Virus record (IMG/VR): IMGVR_UViG_3300033145_000481 | Span: 1 to 24,715 of that record | DNA: 24,715 bases | Source: a virus | Strand: one strand, 5' to 3' | Shown: positions 7,002 to 13,206 of the stretch, in pieces | How the letters are laid out: the number at the start of each line of letters is the position of its first letter | How positions within the stretch are numbered: position 1 is the stretch's first letter | Notes under the pieces: model-generated | Told to the model about the DNA's origin: nothing | What the model saw: only the letters and a program-made list of their open reading frames with translations | Databases searched by the model: none | Translations under genes and position numbers: made by a program

Positions 7002-7456
7002 TTTCCTCTATAGTTGGGTTGGGGTTAGTGTTTTAACCCTTCTCAGATAACATTTCTTTTGCTGTTTCAGTGGGTGGATTAAGAACATAGTCAGAGATGG
7101 TTTTGAGTTCATAAACAATTATATCCCTGAGTATTCTACCCCAAGTCTCATCACTTAACTTGCCATCGGCCAAATCGCTACCCCTTGTCCAATCCTCCCC
7201 TGGTCTAGGTTTTCTACAGGAAGCTCCACAACCCAGATAATTCTCGGCAGCAGTTATATGATAGGAATGCCCATCTGTAAAGAATGTAACATTTGTCCGC
7301 TCCTCGTCATACTTCCAGATAAACTTGCTGCCCCTACCAAACTTCGCCCCCTCTAGTTCTGCTATGTATCCCTTTAGTTTTTCTCTGTGGTTTATTTCCT
7401 TTGCCATATTTCATCCTTTCTGCAAAGTATTTAACCCCAACCCTATAGTCATTTTC
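6993..7456. repeat. Gene cassette bracketed by direct and inverted repeats
   Basis: TATAGTCATTTTC occurs at 6993-7005 and again in the same orientation at 7444-7456. Just inside are inverted arms: CTATAG-TT-GGGTTGGGGTTA at 7008-7027 and TAACCCCAACCCTATAG at 7432-7448. These match over 17 positions with a 3-base gap. Between them lies exactly one gene (7033-7407). The layout resembles an inserted cassette with terminal inverted repeats and a target duplication, or recombination at shared borders. Confidence 0.5.
7033..7407 (-). CDS. Hypothetical protein in repeat-bracketed cassette
   Basis: 124 codons starting at ATG 7407 behind AAAGGATG. The family was not recognised. It contains KFIWKYDEERTNVTFFTDGH and a CGASCRKPRPGEDW segment with two cysteines, and no clear catalytic motif. 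It is surrounded by inverted and direct repeats (6993-7456) lying in the gaps on both sides, so it may have been acquired as a unit. Unlike most neighbours it does not overlap the adjacent genes, which fits insertion into an older operon between the 45-aa gene and the probable small terminase. Confidence 0.6.
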   Translation of the reverse strand: MAKEINHREKLKGYIAELEGAKFGRGSKFIWKYDEERTNVTFFTDGHSYHITAAENYLGCGASCRKPRPGEDWTRGSDLADGKLSDETWGRILRDIIVYELKTISDYVLNPPTETAKEMLSEKG

Positions 7457-7586
7457 GTTTTTTATGTGTTCCCTTGATAGTGCCCTTTTTCTGTGAAGCG
7501 TAGAAAACTTCTTTACCTTTCTTCGCCCCATAGTGCTTTTTCATTCTACCAAGTATTTTTTTACCCTTGAAAGTTACTGGACTCAT
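7449..7586 (-). CDS. 45-aa phage microprotein with YGAKKG-VFYAS-KG motif
   Basis: ATG 7586 overlaps the previous stop as ATGA, and the TGA lies at 7449-7451. The protein begins MSPVTFKGKKILGRMKKHYG and continues AKKGKEVFYASQKKGTIKG. The Y-G-x-K-K-G-x-x-V-F-Y-A-S-x-x-K-G pattern is one I have met in many tailed-phage small proteins of unknown function encoded near packaging or capsid genes. It is very basic, and a nucleic acid or capsid association is possible but unproven. The motif makes it much more credible than the overlapping antiphase frame at 7334-7531. Confidence 0.75.
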   Translation of the reverse strand: MSPVTFKGKKILGRMKKHYGAKKGKEVFYASQKKGTIKGTHKKRK

Positions 7587-7894
7587 TTTACAAACCTCAC
7601 TCCCAGTTCTTCGAGAATCTGATGCAACCCGTTTGAGAGTCCCCCGATGTCAGCCTCAGATAGGCGCCCCGCACAATACAATAATTCTACTGCGTGCATA
7701 TACTCATGTAGAAGCGTGCAACTCATCTCCTGGGGGGTAAGGTCGCTTTTTATATTGATGGTGCGAAGATGGTCAGAGTGCGTTCCCCTATAACTATTAG
7801 ACTCTAGTTGCCTGTCGGATTTTGGGTTCATTGAAATTGTATATGAGAACCCTGCTATCCTCAACTTCTTCGGGATTTTAACCTCGTGTTTCAT
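7583..7894 (-). CDS. HEYMH zinc metalloprotease-like protein
   Basis: 103 codons starting at ATG 7894, overlapping the previous stop, and ending in an ATGA overlap with the 45-aa gene. Residues ~63-70 read LLHEYMHAVE, an HExxH zinc-binding site with a following acidic residue. Upstream are an RGTHSDHLRTINIKSDLTPQ strand and a helix. Small phage proteins of this design (IPKKLRIAGFSYTI... HE..H) belong to a broad minimal gluzincin/SprT-like or IrrE-like group. The role could be cleavage of a repressor or a head protein. There is no signal peptide, so it should act in the cytoplasm. The third zinc ligand is not obvious, and E72 or E79 are candidates. Confidence 0.75.
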   Translation of the reverse strand: MKHEVKIPKKLRIAGFSYTISMNPKSDRQLESNSYRGTHSDHLRTINIKSDLTPQEMSCTLLHEYMHAVELLYCAGRLSEADIGGLSNGLHQILEELGVRFVK

Positions 7895-8151
7895 TTCGCC
7901 CCCTTCGGTGATTGTGGCAACATCTCTTTCATATGAGCAAGGTAGTCCTCTGGGTCAGCCCCTAATTCAATAAGGGTTTCCCGCCACTCTTCTTGTCTAC
8001 TTGGTGATAACGAATTCCACCACTGCCCGCTGGGTGTGATGATTACAGCTTCTTCGCTCCCAACCTTGCCTCGCTTCAATATAACCTCAGAAGCAAAATC
8101 GAGCACCTTTGTCTCTGGCTTTATTGGATATACTCTTCTTGGGTTGTTCAT
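7891..8151 (-). CDS. Hypothetical protein
   Basis: 86 codons starting at ATG 8151 behind AAGGGGGGAG, ending in an ATGA overlap with the HEYMH gene. It contains GQWWNSLSPSRQEEWRETLI then ELGADPEDYLAHM, which looks like a compact helical domain. The family was not recognised. It belongs to the leftward operon driven by the promoter at 8643, or by 9318. Confidence 0.6.
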   Translation of the reverse strand: MNNPRRVYPIKPETKVLDFASEVILKRGKVGSEEAVIITPSGQWWNSLSPSRQEEWRETLIELGADPEDYLAHMKEMLPQSPKGAK

Positions 8152-8169
8152 ACTCCCCCCTTTTTATTG

Positions 8170-8559
8170 TGAGTGGTTTCATCAATTATGGTAGTACTCA
8201 TCATTCTCTGACTGTTTCACAAACTGGCAATTCATACAAAGGGTTTGGTAGCCGTCAGGATAACTGTTTTTTCTAAGCCATCTATACAAAACACTACCAT
8301 ACAATCCCCATTTTTTGCGTTCTTGGTTTCCCCCTCCATTTATATGGTCGAGAGTTAAACAAACCATCCTGTTCTCCCCACACCTCACACAAGCAAGCGT
8401 GCCTCCCCCGTAATAGGTCAGCACTTGTCGTTTAATCCTTTCCCTATAATCTTTCAGTCGTAGTCTTATTCGGTCACGGTGGATTAGGCTATATTCTTTA
8501 TCGTATCGTTTCCGACTTTCTACATCACGCATCATTACCTCACTTTAATGAGTGGTTTC
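8170..8559. repeat. 11-bp direct repeats flanking an HNH gene
   Basis: TGAGTGGTTTC occurs at 8170-8180, just past the HNH stop, and at 8549-8559, just before its start. The second copy also forms one arm of a leader hairpin. Together they bracket only the HNH gene, as insertion borders would. Confidence 0.4.
8182..8535 (-). CDS. HNH endonuclease
   Basis: 117 codons. ATG codons at 8535 and 8532 both follow GTGAGGTA. The core is CVRCGENRMVCLTLDHINGG...LYRWLRKNSYPDGYQTLCMNCQFVK. It has two CxxC zinc pairs around an LDHI (first H of HNH) and a downstream YQTLCMNC-N/Q segment, the standard phage HNH homing-type nuclease. In this family the asparagine after the second CxxC is common; here it is glutamine (CQF). 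It could be a free-standing homing endonuclease, or a packaging-associated HNH as near many cos-type terminases. It is preceded by a structured leader and flanked by an 11-bp direct repeat. Confidence 0.85.
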   Translation of the reverse strand: MMRDVESRKRYDKEYSLIHRDRIRLRLKDYRERIKRQVLTYYGGGTLACVRCGENRMVCLTLDHINGGGNQERKKWGLYGSVLYRWLRKNSYPDGYQTLCMNCQFVKQSENDEYYHN

Positions 8560-8640
8560 CATCCTCGGTCTACCACTCAGGGCTTCTTTTAACTAGATAG
8601 CGTTGCGACCGCTTTCTCCGCCGAGTTACCCCTTCTAGTT
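8550..8640 (-). promoter_or_regulatory. Structured leader upstream of HNH gene
   Basis: On the minus strand AACTAGA (8634-8640) pairs perfectly with TCTAGTT (8591-8597) around 36 nt. Further on, GAGTGGT (8572-8578) pairs with ACCACTC (8550-8556) around 15 nt. Between promoter and start codon there are therefore two potential stem-loops. The predicted start of transcription (~8636) may fall within the first arm, so the first stem could instead be a DNA operator. Confidence 0.45.
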
Positions 8641-8642
8641 CT

Positions 8643-8651
8643 ATTATACCA
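8643..8651 (-). promoter_or_regulatory. Extended -10 promoter for HNH and downstream genes
   Basis: Reading leftward, TGTGGTATAAT contains TATAAT at 8643-8648 after TGG. It is identical over 11 bases to the portal promoter at 5079. No good -35 box is visible. Confidence 0.55.
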
Positions 8652-9016
8652 CAATGTTCTTTTATGCCCGAGTAATGTTTTCTTTACTACTTTAATTTAA
8701 CCCCTGCTTTACATAAGGGGGAGTGTTATTTTTAGTAAATGCGGTTTTAGGGTTAAACCATACTAATCAACCAAACCCTCACCCCAGCCATTCCTTCGTT
8801 TCTCGGGGCTTAAATTAAGGGCATAGAAAAGCCCAGCCCATAGTAGAGTATAGGTTGAGCATTACAAGTAGCGTGTCGTTGACTGTGTGGCTTAGTAAGG
8901 TAGGAACACGCAATGGCGACGGGACAGCATACTCTTATAGATTAGTAACCTTACCCTTGCCCATCTTCTTTTAGTCCAGCCCGACGGCAAGCCGAAGACT
9001 GGCTCACTCTTCTTTG

Positions 9017-9301
9017 TCATCTCACTGCCTCCAGTAGTCTATCAACGGTAAACATTGTTACCGGCTTATACCCGCAACCATACCAGACACCCTTTAGATA
9101 ATTCCTCTTACCTTTGACCGATAAGTGCTGGCATATTGTCCTCAGCTTCTCCCGTCTCTCTGGGTCGGCCAACGCGTAGACAATTGGTGGATACTTGCCC
9201 TCTACTTTAACAGCTCCCGTGATGTTGGCTATCTTGTGAACCTCATCAATATTCTGTGAACCTTCCCTGTGAACCTGTGAACCTTCACGCCTAGCTCTCA
9301 T
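9017..9301 (-). CDS. Hypothetical protein, first gene of leftward unit
   Basis: 94 codons starting at ATG 9301, only ~10 bases after the predicted start of transcription and without a ribosome site, so it may be translated as a nearly leaderless message. The family was not recognised. The first 25 residues are polar, with REGSQ twice; the rest is ADPERREKLRTICQHLSVKG then RNYLKGVWYGCGYKPVTMFT. It is the first gene leftward from the divergent switch, where phages usually place a regulator, but I see no helix-turn-helix. Its 5' end carries four TGTGAACC repeats in different frames. Confidence 0.55.
   Translation of the reverse strand: MRARREGSQVHREGSQNIDEVHKIANITGAVKVEGKYPPIVYALADPERREKLRTICQHLSVKGKRNYLKGVWYGCGYKPVTMFTVDRLLEAVR
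9235..9283. repeat. Four TGTGAACC repeats near the leftward promoter
   Basis: TGTGAACC occurs four times, ending at 9242, 9262, 9275 and 9283. Three of the copies extend to CTGTGAACC. The copies fall in more than one reading frame of the 94-aa gene, so protein repetition alone does not explain them. They begin about 28 bases past the predicted transcription start. A candidate operator array. Confidence 0.45.
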
Positions 9302-9317
9302 ATATTCTTTGTCTTTT

Positions 9318-9347
9318 ACTATACCATATTCGAGGCTGCTTTGTCAA
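9318..9347 (-). promoter_or_regulatory. Leftward promoter
   Basis: Perfect TTGACA (9342-9347 on the minus strand), 18-base spacer ending in TGG, then TATAGT (9318-9323). It drives the 94-aa gene and possibly the whole left arm. Confidence 0.75.
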
Positions 9348-9700
9348 GGTTAGCACGGATGTTCTGATGCCTGGGGGCGTGTGGGTGAGGCGTGAGCGTT
9401 TAACAAGCCAAGCCTACAACAGTAAACAGAGTCTGCAGCTAACAGGTAATAACCCCCCCACACCTGACACCATAGGTATAATCATACTCGGAGATAATTT
9501 AAGGGGCATTCTCGTCCATCTAGTGGCTTGTAATTCTTATGGTCTGCGGATGTTCTATTCTACTCAACCTCATACAGTTTAGCTCAGTGGAGGATACTTT
9601 ATTATGTATGTTGTCCAGCCATCCACTTATTCCACCATCGGCTTTATATATTGCTTACTATTTATTTTTAGCTAACTGGTCAAAATGCTTGCTAAAGGGC

Positions 9701-9730
9701 TTGACAGGTGCCTAGTTAGTGTGGTATTGT
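9701..9730 (+). promoter_or_regulatory. Rightward early promoter
   Basis: Perfect TTGACA (9701-9706), 18-base spacer ending in TGTGG, then TATTGT (9725-9730). It lies 30 bases before the first rightward gene and shares the TGTGGTAT core with the left-arm promoters. Confidence 0.65.
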
Positions 9731-9759
9731 AGATGTAGTGAAGGTTAAGGGAGTAGATT

Positions 9760-9948
9760 ATGAAACTAGTGCCAACCGACGCAACCGCAACAAGTGACAA
9801 CCCAAGGTGCAACCCGCCCATAGCAAGGGGGGACATTCTACGTGGCCTGCCGATGGTTACCCACAAGCGCGAGGCTATTGAGGCAACGCATTTCTTTTGG
9901 CAGTGGGCTTATGGTGTAACTGTTAAAGACGTAAGGATTATAGATTAA
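9760..9948 (+). CDS. Small hypothetical protein, first early gene
   Basis: 62 codons starting at ATG 9760 behind AAGGGAG. It is the first gene after the rightward promoter. It contains RGLPMVTHKREAIEATHFFW and ends KDVRIID. The family was not recognised. Promoter-proximal early phage genes often encode host-takeover or regulatory proteins, but the sequence does not show which. Confidence 0.6.
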   Translation: MKLVPTDATATSDNPRCNPPIARGDILRGLPMVTHKREAIEATHFFWQWAYGVTVKDVRIID

Positions 9949-9974
9949 ATATCACTATAACGGAGGCAGTGAGT

Positions 9975-10463
9975 ATGTATACTAGGGGATGGAAACTGAC
10001 AGACCAAGAAATTGCCCGAATAAATGAGGCGGGCAAGGATATTGAGGCGGCACAAGCACAAAAGCGGCAGGCATTTATAAAAGCTGGTGGGGTAATATTA
10101 AACCCCACTGCGACGAAACCACATTACTTTGAGCAGATAGTTAAAAAGGTGGCAGAGTTATTGGCTAGTATGTTTGGGGGAAGCTGGGAAGGCCAGATGA
10201 GGCAGGCTCGGCAGATAACCCAGACCATCGAACCCCTGATACGGCAGGATGAGGGGGCGAGGATACTTAAGGAAATGTTACCTGAAATTGTCAATGCCGT
10301 CGCAATGGTAAAAAAGGAGCTTTGTTTCGGTGGGGGGTGGGAAGATGCGAAAAGAAGGCTTGATAGGTTGCTTAGTAAAATCAAGGCTCCCAAAACCAAC
10401 CCATTGATGGTAAGTGGTATAGAACTAACTGGATGCGATGCTGAGGAGGAGAAGATTGATTAG
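9975..10463 (+). CDS. Hypothetical protein
   Basis: 162 codons from ATG 9975, eight bases after CGGAGG; the GTG at 9969 is too close to that site. It appears largely helical and charged, with a KLTDQEIARINEAGKDIEAA start and a GGSWEGQMRQARQITQTIEP centre. No family was recognised. The following 117-base gap holds a hairpin (10478-10494) with no T-run. Confidence 0.6.
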   Translation: MYTRGWKLTDQEIARINEAGKDIEAAQAQKRQAFIKAGGVILNPTATKPHYFEQIVKKVAELLASMFGGSWEGQMRQARQITQTIEPLIRQDEGARILKEMLPEIVNAVAMVKKELCFGGGWEDAKRRLDRLLSKIKAPKTNPLMVSGIELTGCDAEEEKID

Positions 10464-10580
10464 CTAATTTACACACTGCCGGTCAAACACTGGCGGGCAG
10501 TAGTAAGGGAGTTAGCACCTTAACAACCGAATAGCAACTACAGTCTTAATTACTGGGGGTGAGAAAAGGAGCGATATGCT

Positions 10581-10877
10581 ATGAGGAATTGGCAAAAAGT
10601 AGGGGAAATTGGAGTTGACGCTGGTTTATGTTGGCTCGGAGACCCCTGCTACATTCTAGGGAATGATGCCACCGAACAACCTACCAAAACTTGGGCTGAG
10701 TTCTGCGACCTTTTGGAAAAGAAGGAAAAGAAAGGCGTAGCTCAATGGCAATACAAGGCAGGACACGATGGGCTAGGGGTAACAGTATCAACAGGATATG
10801 GGGACGGATGTTACCCTGTATATATCAGGCGGAATGACGATGGTAGAATATCCGCTGTAAAGATAGTCTTTGATTAA
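10581..10877 (+). CDS. Conserved DUF4241-like hypothetical protein
   Basis: 98 codons starting at ATG 10581 behind AAAGGAG. It reads VGEIGVDAGLCWLGDPCYIL near the start and STGYGDGCYPVYIRRNDDGR near the end. The G-V-D-x-G-x-x-x-x-x-D-P-C-Y and G-x-G-D-G-x-Y-P-V-Y halves are familiar from widespread phage and bacterial proteins of unknown function, some annotated DUF4241. Length is normal for the small form. No enzymatic role is known to me. Confidence 0.7.
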   Translation: MRNWQKVGEIGVDAGLCWLGDPCYILGNDATEQPTKTWAEFCDLLEKKEKKGVAQWQYKAGHDGLGVTVSTGYGDGCYPVYIRRNDDGRISAVKIVFD

Positions 10878-10926
10878 ATAACACCCCCACCCTCAGCAAC
10901 TAGGATTGTAGAGAAAGGAGAGCGAG

Positions 10927-11127
10927 ATGAAGAAAGACGATATAGTTACTATTTTTAACGACCCTATCACCGAGGAAGTACCAATGGGCAAGGCGAAGTT
11001 ACTATGCCTTATCAATGGCTGTGGTTATGTTGAGGGGGATAAGCTAGAAATGTGGGAAGTGCGGTATCTTGGCGATAATGACGGGGACGAAACTTACCAG
11101 AGATTAATAAGACTGCATAACCACTAA
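10927..11127 (+). CDS. Small hypothetical protein
   Basis: 66 codons starting at ATG 10927 behind GAAAGGAGAG. It appears beta-rich: KKDDIVTIFNDPITEEVPMG, KAKLLCLINGCGYVEGDKLE, MWEVRYLG. This resembles a small barrel domain, but the family is uncertain. Confidence 0.65.
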   Translation: MKKDDIVTIFNDPITEEVPMGKAKLLCLINGCGYVEGDKLEMWEVRYLGDNDGDETYQRLIRLHNH

Positions 11128-11141
11128 TAGGGGGTGATGAG

Positions 11142-11405
11142 ATGAGAAGACCCAATAAGCCACATGTAGACGGCTACGAGGATGAGGAAGATTGTGAGGG
11201 ATACTACGACCCAGACGAAGCAGACAGGCGTGATTGCCACCATTTCTATATGAGTCAACGAAACCCCAAAGACCCTTGCCGTATATGCTATGAGAGCTGG
11301 AAAGCGAAGGATGATGCCAAGCGTAAGGCAGAATGGGATGCTAAATCCCCGGAAGAAAAGGCGGCACATGAAGCAATGGTCAAGGGGTTAAGGGAATTAT
11401 ACTGA
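11142..11405 (+). CDS. Small acidic protein with possible zinc site
   Basis: 87 codons starting at ATG 11142 behind GGGGGTGATGAG. The N-terminus is very acidic (DGYEDEEDCEGYYDPDEADR). The middle DCHHFYMSQRNPKDPCRICY could bind zinc through C, H and CxxC. The C-terminus is a charged helix. It overlaps the next gene by one base (TGATG). Confidence 0.65.
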   Translation: MRRPNKPHVDGYEDEEDCEGYYDPDEADRRDCHHFYMSQRNPKDPCRICYESWKAKDDAKRKAEWDAKSPEEKAAHEAMVKGLRELY

Positions 11406-11521
11406 TGCTCTATCCACGCAAATATAAAGCCAAGTCTTCAAGGCAGATATTCCTAGAGCGGAGACGCTGGCGTGTGTGGGCAAAGGATAATAGACGGAAG
11501 TTAGAAAGGATGGGACGATGA
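11405..11521 (+). CDS. 38-aa very basic protein
   Basis: ATG 11405 overlaps the previous stop (TGATG), and the stop overlaps the next ATG (ATGA at 11518). The sequence MLYPRKYKAKSSRQIFLERR continues into RWRVWAKDNRRKLERMGR. It is strongly basic and helical, so nucleic acid binding is possible. Support comes from the perfect coupling on both sides. Confidence 0.6.
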   Translation: MLYPRKYKAKSSRQIFLERRRWRVWAKDNRRKLERMGR

Positions 11522-11856
11522 AAGGATATACAAAGGGAGAATGGAGCGTTAAGGCACAGAACAAGCCACAGCACCCATTGCGGGTTTACACAACTATAAA
11601 TAGTCTGGAATATAATATAGCTGATATATTTATAGCAGCACCCAATCACCCGGGCGGCACGGAAGCTAACGCCCAGCGTATAGTAGACTGTGTAAATGGA
11701 TGCGAGGGGATAAATCCTAAAGCAGTTAAGGGATTGTATGAAGTGCTAACGGAGATTAAGTTGGTTTGGCCAGGGTTAGACCAAGACATTAAATTCCCGC
11801 ACTTAGATGAGGTAATACAACGGGCACTAGCCGAAGCGGAGAAAGACGATGATTAA
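11518..11856 (+). CDS. Conserved phage hypothetical protein (EANAxRIVxCVN family)
   Basis: 112 codons. It begins GYTKGEWSVKAQNKPQHPLR and contains GTEANAQRIVDCVNGCEGIN followed by PKAVKGLYEVLTEIK. The pairing of a G-x-W start, an EANA-RIV-CVN-G-I motif and a following helical tail is familiar in many phages, where it is of unknown function. It overlaps the HTH gene by eight bases. Confidence 0.7.
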   Translation: MKGYTKGEWSVKAQNKPQHPLRVYTTINSLEYNIADIFIAAPNHPGGTEANAQRIVDCVNGCEGINPKAVKGLYEVLTEIKLVWPGLDQDIKFPHLDEVIQRALAEAEKDDD

Positions 11857-12025
11857 CTGGACTAACACAGAGATAAAGAAGCTGAGATTGAGTCATCGGT
11901 TGAGCCAGGCTGAGTTTGCCGAGAAGCTGGGCGTTGATGCAGGCACGGTAAGTAGGTGGGAGTTGGGTAAGAAGAGACCGAGGTTGGTCTCTCAACGAAA
12001 ATTAGATAGATTGGTGAAGAAATGA
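11849..12025 (+). CDS. XRE-family HTH regulator (Cro-like)
   Basis: 58 codons from ATG 11849 to TGA 12025. Residues ~12-42 read LRLSHRLSQAEFAEKLGVDA then GTVSRWELGKKRP, a full Cro/CI helix-turn-helix: Q-x-x-F-A in helix 2, then the VDAGTVSRWE recognition helix. It is little more than the DNA-binding domain, as in Cro and other minimal regulators. A likely target is the divergent control region, but this is not shown. Confidence 0.85.
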   Translation: MINWTNTEIKKLRLSHRLSQAEFAEKLGVDAGTVSRWELGKKRPRLVSQRKLDRLVKK

Positions 12026-12038
12026 TGGAGGTTTAATA

Positions 12039-12440
12039 ATGCAAAGAGAGTTAAAATTTAGGGCTAGAGCGAAGTCTAATGGTGAATGGGTTTATGGTTA
12101 CTATTCTGTCATAGGTGATACTAGCTTCATATCCTTTATGAACGATAACCACCAATGGCAGGGTATAGAAGTCAACCCCGAGACTGTAGGGCAATACATG
12201 GAACTTCACGATAAACAGGGCAAGGAAATATATGAGGGGGATATAGTCCATAGGATATGGGATGATGGGGGAACAAAAAATTTATTTGCCATTAAATGGG
12301 ATGACAATAAATGCGGTTGGAATATCTCGCCCAAACTATTGGAGGTTTTATGTGAGTCCGCAAAAGGGTCTACTGCACAGGGGTTCGAAGTCATCGGCAA
12401 CATATATGAGCACCCAGAGCTTTTAGAGGTGAAGAAATGA
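12039..12440 (+). CDS. yopX: YopX family protein
   Basis: 133 codons from ATG 12039 behind GGAGG. Typical YopX text: RELKFRARAKSNGEWVYGYY at the N-terminus, VNPETVGQYMELHDKQGKEI, YEGDIV, then AQGFEVIGNIYEHPELL. The D-K-x-G-x-x-I-Y-E-G-D-I and G-N-x-x-E-x-P-E-L-L motifs are diagnostic. YopX proteins are very common in phage early regions, and their function is unknown. It overlaps the next gene (ATGA). Confidence 0.93.
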   Translation: MQRELKFRARAKSNGEWVYGYYSVIGDTSFISFMNDNHQWQGIEVNPETVGQYMELHDKQGKEIYEGDIVHRIWDDGGTKNLFAIKWDDNKCGWNISPKLLEVLCESAKGSTAQGFEVIGNIYEHPELLEVKK

Positions 12441-12973
12441 AACTACTAGGGATAGTTGCCTTTACATCTCTGTTCTTTTACTGGGCTGAGGCACAGGAAA
12501 CTATTCACCTGAATGAGCTTGTTGACTCCCATCAGGACACCATAGCCGAACAGCAGATAGAGATAACTAAGCATCAGGCTGAGATACAATATATTGAGCA
12601 CATGCTCATTCTACAGAGCGATACCATTAGACAGCTTGACAATGAACTAACTAAGGCCAATGAAACCATCGCTACACTAGAAGCCGAGATAGATAGCTAT
12701 GAGTTTATCAGTGATTCTACTTATAAACCCTGGGAGAGTAGAGCCGAACTCAAGGACTGGCTGGCTGATAATGATGTGAGTGAACGGGAATTCTCAGAAG
12801 ATTATGATTGTGATGACTTTGCTATGGCTCTATTCCTTGACGCTCTAGCCGATAACAGGTTAGTCCCGATGCGTGAGGATAAGCACCGATTTAACTTCGC
12901 CGATGTGGGGAATGTGATTTATGCCATTGAGCCACAGACTGATAAAACAGAGAAAGACGGGAGGGTAGATTGA
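12437..12973 (+). CDS. Exported or anchored coiled-coil protein with transglutaminase-like C-terminus
   Basis: 178 codons. The N-terminus MKLLGIVAFTSLFFYWAEAQ is a signal peptide or signal anchor with a possible cleavage after AEA. Residues ~25-85 form a coiled coil rich in E, Q, I and L. The C-terminal part has EDYDCDDFAMALFLDA, then HRFNF, then YAIEPQTD. In transglutaminase-like cysteine peptidases a DCDDFA cysteine, a later H-A-x-N and an EPQTD occur in that order. Here the distance between Cys and His is short, so activity is uncertain. It acts at or outside the membrane. Wall, lysis or superinfection roles are guesses. Confidence 0.65.
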   Translation: MKLLGIVAFTSLFFYWAEAQETIHLNELVDSHQDTIAEQQIEITKHQAEIQYIEHMLILQSDTIRQLDNELTKANETIATLEAEIDSYEFISDSTYKPWESRAELKDWLADNDVSEREFSEDYDCDDFAMALFLDALADNRLVPMREDKHRFNFADVGNVIYAIEPQTDKTEKDGRVD

Positions 12974-13161
12974 AGACCGAAACTTGTATTACTCCTAACG
13001 GACTCCTTGGGCGAATCGTATTGGAGGATGAAGAATACATCTTGATTTCTGACGATAGAAGCAGAATTGACTTCGACCCAATACGGCATATAGTTAGGAT
13101 TTATTCTGATGAAAGTTGGGAAGTTGAATCCTTCCGCCGTGATGGCCAATCCATAAAATGA
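12970..13161 (+). CDS. Small hypothetical protein
   Basis: 63 codons starting with TTG 12970, overlapping the previous stop and preceded by GGGAGGG. It is beta-rich (LLGRIVLEDEEYILISDDRS, then HIVRIYSDESWEVESFRR). No family was recognised. Coupling and a plausible ribosome site support it. Confidence 0.55.
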   Translation: MKTETCITPNGLLGRIVLEDEEYILISDDRSRIDFDPIRHIVRIYSDESWEVESFRRDGQSIK

Positions 13162-13206
13162 AGGGTGGCAGGGCAGGTAGGATTAGATTATTAAAGGAGG
13201 AATAAT

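Larger units (their letters stand above)
8536..9016. other. Non-coding stretch between leftward genes
   Basis: No credible gene in either strand. The left end holds the promoter and leader of the HNH gene. The middle (8660-8970) holds nothing I recognise apart from a GCGTGT/ACACGC pair around 8870-8915. At 8976-9002 there is a hairpin (CCAG, CGGC-AA-GCCG, CTGG) about 15 bases past the end of the 94-aa gene. Its minus-strand side is not followed by a U-run, so it is not a convincing terminator. Confidence 0.4.
9302..9759. promoter_or_regulatory. Divergent control region
   Basis: About 460 bases without a credible gene between the leftward and rightward arms. It holds the two outward promoters (9318-9347 leftward and 9701-9730 rightward) with ~350 bases between them. 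The middle contains a C-run with CACACC (9453-9465) and a lone TATAAT, but no clear symmetric operators. This is the likely lysogeny or early switch. Confidence 0.55.

Noticed and set aside
7430-7450. GACTATAGGG on the minus strand, like the end of a T7 promoter
   Set aside because: The rest of the T7 promoter consensus is missing and no single-subunit RNA polymerase gene is in view. The text is better explained by the repeat pair at 6993-7456.
7334-7531. 65-codon minus-strand frame
   Set aside because: It conflicts with the better supported 45-aa gene (7449-7586, clear motif and ATGA coupling) and the 124-aa gene.
9367-9582. 71-codon plus-strand frame in the divergent region
   Set aside because: No ribosome site, low-complexity unlikely protein text, and it lies upstream of the rightward promoter.
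9577-9650. tRNA-like text (TTTAGCTCAGTGGAGGATAC) in the control region
   Set aside because: It resembles a D-arm, but there is no GGTTCGAATCC-like T-arm and no acceptor stem pairing, so no tRNA is called.
10478-10494. Hairpin GCCGGT-CAAAC-ACTGGC as a terminator
   Set aside because: It is followed by GGGCAGTAGTAAGG with no T-run, so it is not a convincing intrinsic terminator.
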